Origin: Hyposmocoma kahamanoa
Lineage: Eukaryota > Arthropoda > Insecta > Lepidoptera > Cosmopterigidae
Assembly (NCBI RefSeq): GCF_003589595.1
Contig: NW_020653200.1
Coordinates: 8,723,975 to 8,787,974 of the forward strand
Direction of reading: 5' to 3'
DNA length: 64,000 nucleotides
Positions 54,976 to 64,000 of the stretch are shown here, one piece after another; position 1 is the first letter of the stretch; the number at the start of each line of letters is the position of its first letter. The notes under the pieces were generated by a model. It was not told where the DNA came from. It was given only the letters and a program-made list of their open reading frames with translations, and did no database searches. Both the position numbers and the translations under genes were made by a program.

Positions 54976-56097
54976 AAAATCATCGATAACATATTCAGTT
55001 ATACATATATAAATTTCAATAAATTTGGAAAACTTACGTTAGGATTCATTTAAAAAAATACAGTATATTGGGAACGTAATACTTCACTATAATGTTATTT
55101 CGATTTGAATGTCGGAAAAAGAATAGAAAGTCATAAGAAATTAAGAAACCTGGAACTAGTGATAATCGTTTAGTGAATACAAGTCTTTAGGCCCCCATAT
55201 ACTGACGATTCCTCGTTTCGATCGATCGTCACGATAATCGTATCGACTCATCACTACACCCCGGGCGTTGCAAGTTAATCGTTAACGACATAAACGTACA
55301 CTATCGATTCGTCGTTTCGATCAATGAAACTACGGATCGTGAAGGCCAATCATCATCCTGAATATGATTGCGAACAGACTAGACTGTGCCCACATAAATG
55401 CGTATGCATTACATATCAATCATTTATTTAAAACTAACACCTAGTTATTAAGCTACTTACTAACACAAATAGACTCACAGTTATAGTAAAAGTTATTCGA
55501 AATAAATGGTATGTAATCCAAACAAATATTACAAATGCGAAAGTAACTCTGTATGTTACGTTTCCATGCCTAAACCGGTGCACCAATTTGACTAATTTTG
55601 GTATACAGATCGATGTGACCTAGGAGAAGGACATAGGCTAGCTTTTGTCACAAAAATAAGTCTTAGATGTTGAAATAGGGGATAAAATTTGTATGAAGAA
55701 CAAATAAAACTGAACATATAATTAGTATACAGTACCTACAGTAGGCTACTCGAAATACTTATTCTACGTTGAGGAAGTCGCGGGCATCAGCTAGTTTTAA
55801 AATAAAAAATTGTCCGGTATATGAGGGCCTTTACTGCCTATATTTTGATGTGCTCCTGCAAAATGACTGATATATCATATTTTGTGTTCGTACTATGTTA
55901 TTTTATAAGTTTGCAATATAGGGTGCCTTACAAGCCTTTTTGGTTGAAGTTTAAGTATAATCAATAAATATGGAATAATGATAAAGAAAATAAAGGAATA
56001 TGATTTACTACGTTTTCTTTCAGTACGTTGTACGAAAATTTTATTTACGTACACGTATTTCGTTTATCAATGTGGTTTAAATCGGTGGGGATAGTCA
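54976..56097. other. AT-rich with a possible palindromic element
   Basis: At about 55192-55345 the edges GGCCCCCATATACTGACGAT and inverted GGCCTTCACGATCCG, with CGTTTCGAT blocks on both sides, suggest an old MITE. Otherwise nothing. Confidence 0.35.
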
Positions 56098-56590
56098 AAG
56101 TCAATTAATCATTTATTTCATAGGTAATTTTTCTTACTTGGAAACGTCATTTTTTAAGCTTTTGCTAATTCACTACGCTGACCTCCCTAAGATTACTCTT
56201 TTCAAATGAACTTAAATGCTATGGAATACACTTTGAATCATAATTGAAAGGAATCTAGACTCATGTTGTCGTTCCATACTTCTTTATCTAACACATACTC
56301 TTCTATTTTAATAATATGACTTTTCAATTAAAATGCTTTTAATGTAAGTTTTAAACTTGGGAAATCATAATCTTAATATATTCTCCGGAATCTTATTGTA
56401 GAAACGTATACAGTTCCCCATAAAAGAATCGTTGACCTTAGTTAAACGAAATCGTGGTACCATGAGTTTGGACTTAGTTCTAAGGTTAATATTATGGATA
56501 TCTTCGTTCTTAATGATATAATGTATATTTTTACGGGCATATAAAATATTTGAGTAAATGTGCTGTGATGCCACAGTCATGATACCAGTC
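56098..56590 (-). mobile_element. LINE 3' fragment, family H copy 2
   Basis: The minus-strand frame 56580-56365 reads VASQHIYSNILYARKNIHYI, IKNEDIHNINLRTKSKL and GNCIRFYNKIPENI, the C-terminus of a CR1/Jockey-like RT. It is open for 71 codons and better kept than the sister copy at 28425. Confidence 0.8.
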
Positions 56591-57201
56591 TCCTTAAACT
56601 TTTCTCTGAGAGAAACCCGAGAAACTTAACGGTACACAGAACGAATCGCTCGTTTTGCAACACAAATATGATTTGTATATCTGCCCCTTTACTGCCTGAC
56701 GTGTAATTTCACTAGTAATTTATCTCAAGATTTCAAAGATTAATCACCTAGTAGCCACGACACACCCAGCGTCCGCTTCCGGACAGTGGATGAGACGACA
56801 ACAAATAGGTAAGTTATTTTGTAGTAATATATTTGTTAATACTTAATGATGTAATATATTTGTTAATACTTAATGTATAGACATTAATAGAGTACTTATA
56901 TTTTCGCGATTGTTACACGTTAAATAATATATTTGGTTTTTTTTTTCAGTCAAACCAGCGTTTCAGGCCTTTTACAGGTCCCTTGGTGGTACGTAGTAAC
57001 CATTGTTCATTGTTTAAAAAAACATATATTACGCGATTTAGATACGAAAAAATTATTTCATTGCCAAAGTTAATCTATTTGTGTAATTATTTGTCGAGAC
57101 CATTTGTCTACTAACACATTTGCACTAATAATAAAGAAACACTATTTGCTTGCTATAAACCACTGATTTCTTCCCCTCCCCTATTTGTTTTATAATATCA
57201 A
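56591..57201. repeat. AT-rich DNA with a repeat shared with 13500-13575
   Basis: 56930-57060 shares TTGGTTTTTT, GCGTTTCAGGCCTTTTACAG and GCGATTTAGATACG-like blocks with the 13500 region. A short tandem duplication of GTAATATATTTGTTAATACTT lies at about 56821-56870. No gene. Confidence 0.45.
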
Positions 57202-57775
57202 GTGACGGGACAAACAAGTCGTGCGCCTGAAGGTAATCTATACGCCTGTCCACACGCCTGGCGCAGAGGCGAAGCGTCGCGGCGCGTTATGTTTTTCGCC
57301 TATAGCATATTCATCTCCATTTTCCCATCATTAAGGTGCAAATTTGTGTTATGCAAATGTGGAATCGCGCGTCGTCACGCGATAACGTGCGCCTTCGTTG
57401 GTTAAAGTCGAGCGACTTCGCGGTTCTTGCGCGCAGTGACGCGTCAGACGCCGACCACACTGTGATCCGAGTGCGCTAATGCGAGCGTCGTCGTGCGATG
57501 ACGCGTGTCGCCATGCGTTGTAGTTGAAAAACAGGACGCGACGCTTCGACTCTGCGCCAGTGTGAGCTAACCCTAAATCGCAAAGATATGTGAGACAATG
57601 CCACTGCACCCGTCACTCTGAGACATAAGTTGACAAATCCCATGTCTGCAATTTCACCAGCACCCTTACTCTTCAAAACCGGAACACAGTAATGCTACAT
57701 ACTGCTTGGCGGCAGGAATAGGATAGGGTGGCAGTACTACCCTGGACGAATTCTTTCACAAGGCGCTCTGCTACT
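57202..57775 (+). repeat. Dispersed repeat D, copy 5, longest, with nested insert
   Basis: The head GACGGGACAAACAAGTCGTG, CGCCTGAAGGTAA is followed by the nested element, then AGATATGTGAGACAATGCCA, CATAAGTTGACAAATCCCAT, CACCAGCACCCTTACTCTTC, TTGGCGGCAGGAATAGG, CCTGGACGAATTCTTTCACA. It gives the best view of the family. Open frames across it are not genes. Confidence 0.7.
57236..57570. mobile_element. GC-rich inverted-repeat element inside repeat D
   Basis: CTGGCGCAGAGGCGAAGCGT near 57258 and inverted CTGGCGCAGAGTCGAAGCGT near 57560 are inverted copies, with the outer edge CACACG/CACACT. The core repeats GCGTCGTCACGCGATAACGT-like sequence. Edges are uncertain by some tens of bases. Confidence 0.55.
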
Positions 57776-58011
57776 ACAAAACCCTACACAGAAAACACTT
57801 AAGGATAATTTTCTTTAATTATGCTGAACAATGAGGTAATTAATATTTAAACAAAATCACTAGAGTAGGACTATGATGACAACACACTTCTATTTCATGA
57901 ATGTACTTAAATTTCACTATGTAACACGATTTTTGTTTCTGGTTTATCAATATCAATTTCAATTCGTTCTGACATGAAAACACTACTTCCCTGCAAAAAA
58001 TTTGCATTTGC

Positions 58012-58144
58012 GGGCCTTACCATGAACTCTTATTACAGTTCAGTATAGGTACGTAACGACAAAAAAAGCGGGTTGGGATGCTCTCTCACAACGATTCATT
58101 TTAAGTCCTAAACTGAATCGTAATAAGAGTTCATGGTAAGGCTC
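58012..58144. mobile_element. Short MITE with GCCTTACCATGAACTC ends
   Basis: GCCTTACCATGAACTCTTAT at 58015 is matched by its exact inverse ending near 58143, and the arms agree for about 30 bases. 133 bp in all, non-coding. Confidence 0.8.
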
Positions 58145-58930
58145 CAGACGTACATACTTGCGTACCATTACGGAAATTTTCAAATTTTCGGGTTTCTCTT
58201 TATTTAAAAACAAAAAGGGAACGTTATATTTCAAATCAATGGTAGGTATCTATATTTTAACCAAAGTCAACAAATTCATGAAAAAGAACCTAAACATTGT
58301 GTAGATTTGCGAGATTACGTAAATACTACTATGTAGCTATGTAAGCAGGCAGTTATGTAAATACCATTGTGACAGTCACAAAAGCAAATTTCAGGGTTAT
58401 AGCTTTCTACATACTTGCTGCTCAGTTAAACAAAAACCAATATAATCAAACCAGAAACAGAACCTTTTTGAAAATTAGTTACGTACCTACATACACTGTG
58501 TCAATGCATACATAGTGTTATTTTCACTTAGTCCTTAAAGTAATGGATTAAACAGGTATTGGTTAAAAGTTTATCTACATAAAGGTGTTGCGGGTAATCA
58601 TAAGTATAGATATCTATATATCAACTTAGATATACATAGTTGATTACAACTATTTCCTACATATCCTGCCGTCAATCTTCGGAGCTCCGAGTGCACCCGA
58701 ATACAATTTTTTATGTCTAGTAATTATTATTAGATATTACGGAAATACGTACAAAATGACAGGGTTTTATTTTTGAGTCATAATTCTTTATTAGTAATAC
58801 ACAATACAGTTATACTCTACACCAATAGTCTTTGGTTCATTATTTACTGAAAGTAATAAACATTTATAGAATAAAAACAATAGAAGATTCTAAGTTTAAC
58901 TTCTTCTGAGATTAATCAAAGCCCATTTTG
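58145..58930. other. AT-rich, nothing recognised
   Basis: No supported features. Confidence 0.45.
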
Positions 58931-59200
58931 TCCATATATCGACCGCGAACTAGCAATCGGTACTATCTCAATTTTGACAACTTTACAGGTGAAGAAAAAA
59001 ACTGTTTGCGTGATTTATATAGCATCTGATTTACTAAATAAAAATACGTAGTTTTTAAATATTTTTATTTCACATACACTACGTATTTTTATTTAATAAA
59101 CCAGATGCTATATAAATTAAGCAAATATTTTTTTTCTTCATCGTGTAAAGGTGTCAAAATTAAGATAGTACCGGTTGCCAGTTCACAGTCGATATGTCTA
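58931..59200. repeat. Long hairpin, ~120-bp arms
   Basis: The left arm ATCGACCGCGAACTAGCAAT, CGGTACTATCTCAATTTTGA, TATAGCATCTGATTTAC, AAATAAAAATACGTAGT is mirrored on the right as ACTACGTATTTTTATTT, CCAGATGCTATATAAATT, AAGATAGTACCGG, CACAGTCGATATG. The loop is about 25 bases. Likely a palindromic MITE. Confidence 0.75.
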
Positions 59201-61595
59201 TATATTATCTACGTATTTCCCCTAAATCATCTATTAATCGAATAGAACTACGTACTTTATTGTAGTTTTAAGAAAAAATTAAACTAAATTAAGTTTCTTA
59301 TTTCAAATAACTAAATTAGTTTTACAGTATTTCTCCTTTTGACCGTTTGCCTACTCTTTGCCATGTGCGGTCGTATTTGATGCATTTGGCAAATATTCTA
59401 CGTGTTTGATGGAAATCTAGATTGACGGCCTATTTGACAACCATGTTTGAAGGTCATGCTTGTCAAACAAAACTTCAGTTGTCGCCTACCCTTTACCCTG
59501 CTAGATTCCGTATAGTCATCTGGTTCTGTGCGCAATATTTCTTTTAACAAATTTTCGTGATTATCTTTTCCTCTTAATTTCGACCATTCTCTAGATCAAC
59601 GTTCATTTCTTTTTTACATAATACATAGTGCTAGAATGAATGCCAGAAACGCTTTATCTGTATTCTTACAAATAGATAATATAACCCATTGTATTAAGTA
59701 TAGTACGGTACGAACAAATACACACGGAGATGACCGAATGTGAACTACAGGCAAGTGTCAAACTAGTTTGATGTTTTGTTAATTTATTGGATCGTTTGCG
59801 ATATTGTTTGAAGAAAACGTGAAGTTTGAAGGATAAATTTGACAAACTATTTGATCGTATACATACCTATTTTTCAATAATTCCAGTCTGCAGATATCTT
59901 AGGAGTAAATAATAACAGTAGTATTGGAAAACCACCATTAAGGATCAGCAGACATATCGACCATAAAAATAGAAGGCTTAGTAATCAATACATAGATAAC
60001 AATAGAGATACTATTCGTTGATAATTAAAATGTGATTCCAATTCTGGCTTGATAGTTGCAAGAATATAGTTATACGTTTCCACAGCCATTCTAGGGTAAT
60101 CATAGAACTTATCCGGATTTTGTCTTTGACTTTTCTTTGTTTGTATTACAGGTCACGTCTTCTTTTTCCCACAATTAGGTACTATAAAAAGGACACGTCA
60201 CAGTATCGATATCGCGCTCACACTCTCGTTACGGCACTTTACCGCCGCAAACCAAGCGATATGGTCACTGGCGGCGAGAACAAGTCACTTTTACCACGCT
60301 GCCGCCCGTACCGGTTTTGTCCAGTTTGTAGCCTTATTAGCGCATCTGCTGCGACTCAGTCACAATGCAGTAACGATACAGTCGCTAGTCGTCTACTTTT
60401 ACACACACGCGCGACATACAAACGCAATGCACGTTTTTAATGATTCGACATAAGTGACGGCATCGATGCAGTCTCGCGTTTTAATCATACAACCGTCTAT
60501 AAATCGCTACTGTCGCGATGCAATCGCAGGTTTCTAAGAGGAGTAGCTAATCTATATACTTGCAACTTGATTAAGTCCAGTCTGCACCAACTGCAAAGGA
60601 TAACTGATAGAAATCCGACGACAACCGTACACGAATATTGATAAGATGTTAAGAAAATAGTCATACTGTGTGTAAGTTTGTTAACATAATGTTATTGTAC
60701 CGTAAAACCAATATATGAGTTAAAGTGATCTTTTAAATACCTACTGTGATCTTGGACATTTACTATGCTACACTTAAAATGTGGTAACATTAGTAATAAA
60801 TAGTAGTAACCAATTCTCTCTATCTGTTTAAGACTTTCCGAAAACTCCTGATTTATTTGCAAGTCGTTTTCTGTGGTGCTTGACTTGGGGTTTTTCGTCA
60901 ACTGTCCCTGGAGGGTCACTCGACCGTCTCCGGTCTCTGTTATGGCCCTCTTGGGATCATCTAAGTCAATACAATCCTTTTTGACCCCTCTTACTCACTT
61001 TTGTCACTAACACTTTCACTATTCTACATCTTTGAACTTTATTTGTGTTTATGTGGGTATTTTTGAACATTTCGCAGCACAGTTACCTACAGTAGTTTTA
61101 TTTAGGCCTTCTAGAAGTATAAATCAAAATAATTAAGTAATGGACATTTTGAACACTGATTTGTTGTATTTGGGCCATATAAAGTGTCCTTTCAAACCTA
61201 GTGCTTAAATTAACACTTGCCATAAAATTTTAAATGGAAAGTTAGGGCTTTTTTCCTACTTTCCTAAAACCACGTTTTGCAACTCTACGTCGTCTTTTTT
61301 CGTGTTACGACATCGATTTCCTTCAGATATTGACGTTTGCGTTTCAAGATTCCTGTTTCTGTACCAAACTTGTTCACCTTCAAATTGTTGGTAGGTACAT
61401 TGTTCTATTGTCAGTTCTACTGTCGGGAATTGCTACGTATCAATTATCTGTATAGGTTGTTACACAGGCAGGAAATCTTTAAAGGTGTTGTTTGGTATCG
61501 TAACTAATATGGAGTCACTTCGCCATTGACGGACAAACAGCAGCCGACTCAAACAATTTTCTCCAAAAAATTTTGGAAAAAAATATATTTATTTA
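59201..61595. other. AT-rich with a GC-richer patch
   Basis: 60190-60540 is GC-richer with GCGATGCAATCGCAG and CAATGCAGTAACGATACA motifs resembling 24840 and 33990, perhaps an old repeat. The 106-codon frame there has no recognised domain. Nothing else. Confidence 0.4.
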
Positions 61596-61830
61596 TTGAA
61601 TGTCCATGACATTCAAATATTTTTTGTGAAATTACTCCACTAGTTTTGTTATAATTATTAATACAAAGATAGAACAAACACTTAGAAAAATTCCTTCGAT
61701 CCAGCCGGATTCGACACGACGTCCTCTAGCAAACCACGCCCTATGCCAACTAAGCCACGGAACGAACTAGCGGACCTCATCGAATTTCTCTGCTTGTTTG
61801 TCGGATCTTTGTATTTGATTTTTCAACGAC
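61596..61830 (-). mobile_element. SINE B, copy 3 (fullest)
   Basis: Minus strand: the 5' arm GTCGTTGAAAAAT, AATACAAAGATCCGACAAAC, then an A-box-like TGGCTTAGTTGG, B-box-like GTGTCGAATCC, GGATCGAAGGAATTTTTCTA, the 3' arm TTCTATCTTTGTATTAATAA, AACAAAACTAGTGGAG, and a terminal hairpin GAATGTCCATGACATTC. The 5' and 3' arms are inverted relatives. Confidence 0.7.
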
Positions 61831-62010
61831 TGATCGAAGGATTTTTTTCTAAGTGCTCGTTCTTTGTATTAATAATTATAATGTATTTATTTGTATTTAT
61901 TTAATGTTCTTGCACATGGTGTACAAATGGCGGACTTAACGCCATAAGCCATTCTCTACCGGTCAACCATTGGGCCAAACCATTGAGAACTGTACTAAAA
62001 GTAAAAACAC
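61831..62010. mobile_element. SINE B tail (+) and LINE 3' UTR piece (-)
   Basis: 61831-61886 is a + strand SINE B 3' end (GATCGAAGGATTTTTTTCTA, GTATTAATAATTATAATG). 61890-62010 is a reversed LINE 3' UTR (TGTACAAATGGCGGACTTAA, CTCTACCGGTCAACCATTGG), the same family as 10272 and 47222. Confidence 0.65.
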
Positions 62011-62273
62011 TGTCTTTATAGTAAAAAATCCAGTAGGTACGTAAAGTTGTTTGACAACAATATGTCTATTATGTATGACTAACAAAATAAATTGGTGGCT
62101 CACGAAACAATTCCCACATCGGTAACTGCGAAACAGTTGTCAGTTTCAGTGCCGAATTGTCTGAATGTTCACATTTTACCGTCAAGAGGAAATGGCAGCA
62201 AATTCTTACAAGTCTAGTACAATTTAAACATTACACGCAGAGTCTCTTTAAAATAAGAATTAAGTTTTTTTTA

Positions 62274-62394
62274 TTGAATGTCAGGATGTTACACCACCAT
62301 GATATTCAATTATTTTCGAATTTTTTTCAAATCCTGCCGGATCGAAGGGATTTTTTCAAAGTGTTCGATCTTTGTATTTATAATTTAAAAACAA
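62274..62394 (+). mobile_element. Rearranged SINE B fragment
   Basis: The hairpin part TTGAATGTCAGGATGTTACA, CCATGATATTCAA comes first, followed by CCTGCCGGATCGAAGGGATT and GTGTTCGATCTTTGTATTTA. In intact copies the hairpin follows the 3' arm, so the pieces are out of order. Confidence 0.5.
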
Positions 62395-63502
62395 GAATTT
62401 AAAATAACTAAGCATGTACTTAGGGTTGCTTGGTGGACCTGTTACGTTTTTTAAATAACAGTTCCCCCAAGTAATAAAATGTCTGTAAAGTATAAATCTG
62501 CGAATCACTTTTTTACAGAAATAAAATATGATTTTTTGTTTGTAAAATGCAATGTTACGAACTACAAATAGAAATAACAAGCTCAGTAGGTACATCAAAG
62601 AATATACCTACAAACAATTGGTGTCATTACAGTAACGGTTAAAACCACGGAATACCTAAATCTTTCGTTCCAATTCAAACGTTGACACATTGGTTTTAAA
62701 GTGACTAATTTGTTTTATTTGTATTCCAATAATGGTCACTGAGTGTATCCGTTCGGTGACAAAACAACAATGTACAAGTAATTCCAGTGCTTACAATTTC
62801 ATTTAAAACTTAGGTATATAATTACATACCTTACAAAATAGTAAGTACTGGTAAGCGTCTTTTTTAAGAAGAACAATTTTTAGGACGTTTATAGATTAGT
62901 GTAGCACAGCTAAGAGAACAAAAATGATGTCAATTTGGATTTCAGATCATACTCTATGTATTGTGCTACCACAAGCAGCATAGAGTTCAATTTAAAAATT
63001 AAATTTTAAAAAATAATAAAAATCAAACTTATGTGCTCTTGAACCTGTACTCTCTACACGCCCCTCTGGTGGCATCGGGAGAATCGAGCTGTAAGGATTA
63101 TTTCACGATTAAAGCAACTTACACTAATTAATTAGTTTTGAAATGCTAATAATCTAAAATACCTACACGATGAATTATTTATTCTGCAATACAAAAGCAC
63201 CCAAAAAATCCTCCTACACCAAAAGACGCCACTTTGTTCTTTTCTGCGCCACTTAGCGAGACATTTCAACCTTTACTCTGACAGCTGTAGTCAGCAACCG
63301 CGTAGAATGTTAAAATTTATTTAACAAAATGTTATTTGTTCTTGTTACTCTCCAGGTTTTGTACAATTTGCATCCTGTATAAATTTCGTACCTACCTTTC
63401 TAGATCTACCGTACTGCCTAGTCAAGCTTTTTATACCACAAAACAAATTACAAATTTTAATAAACGATTAAAAATGTAACTGTACTAAGGCGAGCTTATC
63501 CT
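62395..63502. other. AT-rich, nothing recognised
   Basis: No supported features. Confidence 0.45.
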
Positions 63503-64000
63503 ATGAAGATATTTCTTCCATCTAAAAAGACCTCAATTCGCGCCCTTGGATTACCCCGGGCGTACTGCGCTACATTAAAAATCGAGATAATTATCATAAA
63601 AAATTTGTTAAGTTTCCAGACAATCCACTATTTAAAACTACTTAATATAGATACAGAAACTTCTGCAATCAACAATCTATTAAAGAAATTAAAACGCCAA
63701 AACGAAAAGACACCCATAATGAATGCCGGTCACGATAAAAAACAGTTTATAGAAAGTTATCCAAAAAAAAAACGAACATAACTCTAAATTATTTGCCCAG
63801 CAAATCGTTGTAAAATCGGTAAATGCAGCGCAAACTGTTAACACAGCAAATTCATTATTTTACTAGTGTAGGAAAACTACTAGCTGAAAAAGCAGAAACC
63901 AACGTCCCTCTTTTTAACAGCAACCATGGACTCGTCTTACGCCTCACAATTGCACTTAGTAAAAAAATATTAGTAGATGAGATGGGCGCAAGTAACCACA
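63503..64000 (+). mobile_element. LINE ORF remnant running off the right edge
   Basis: Across two frames the + strand reads KKDLNSRPWITPGVLRYIKN, RDNYHKKFVKFPDNPLF, KKLKRQNEK, MNAGHDKKQF and FTSVGKLLAEKAE. This is the linker between endonuclease and RT in CR1/Jockey-like LINEs. Frameshifts and stops show decay. The RT proper would lie beyond the window. Confidence 0.7.

Noticed and set aside
57202..57676. ORFs in the GC-rich 57 kb segment
   Set aside because: They cross the boundaries of repeat D and a nested inverted-repeat element, and have no domain.
60120..60440. 106-codon + ORF
   Set aside because: No recognisable motif. The sequence resembles dispersed GATGCAATCGC-type repeat patches seen elsewhere.

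Overview
This is a 64 kb window of an AT-rich animal nuclear genome, almost certainly a moth or butterfly. It holds split genes with GT-AG introns, tRNA-derived SINEs, RTE-like and CR1/Jockey-like LINE remnants with TAAATAAATAAA-type tails, mariner transposons, many palindromic MITEs, and a dispersed repeat (called D here) of a form I associate with lepidopteran genomes. There is no bacterial operon, CRISPR array, rRNA or credible free-standing tRNA gene. Ten Ns at 52829-52838 mark an assembly gap inside a TG microsatellite.

The main host gene is on the + strand: a homologue of NOS1AP/CAPON, the neuronal nitric-oxide-synthase adaptor. Five exons join in consistent phase: 16007-16163 (end of the PTB domain, with SQAMRIVRTVGQAFEVCHK), 17989-18149 (acidic then proline-rich linker), 31538-31771 and 33524-33658 (the conserved coiled coil), and 37580-38431 (long terminal exon with stop). 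Together they encode 512 residues. The N-terminal PTB exons were not found in the window. An upstream first coding exon at 6497-7222 has an in-frame stop just before its ATG, a GC-rich leader with a TATA-like box, and phase-0 donors that fit the 16007 acceptor. It probably gives an isoform with most of the PTB domain replaced. A coding-looking block at 50058-50288 may be an alternative last exon or part of another gene.

The rest is introns and intergenic DNA filled with repeats. 1-6.3 kb: RTE-like LINE, MITE A, repeat D, SINE A. 7.2-16 kb (intron): SINE A, and a CR1/Jockey-like LINE split by MITE C. 18-31.5 kb (intron): several MITEs, a scrambled mariner, LINE 3' ends, SINE B, a tandemly triplicated LINE segment with a SINE in it, and a Penelope-like GIY-YIG fragment. 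33.6-37.5 kb (intron): foldback elements. 41-47 kb: the densest mobile region, with a nearly intact 1.28 kb mariner, nested MITEs, and a 1.07 kb foldback with a degenerate telomere-like G-rich/C-rich core. 47-64 kb: MITEs, LINE and SINE pieces, and the start of another LINE at the right edge.

The most distinctive signals are the telomere-like foldback at 43782-44848, the SINE B family (a tRNA-like core between inverted repeats, with a 3' hairpin), the repeated nesting of elements in repeat D, and the possible alternative first and last exons of the NOS1AP homologue. Exon boundaries were read by eye from splice dinucleotides, phase and resemblance to the family; no alignment or transcript data were available.
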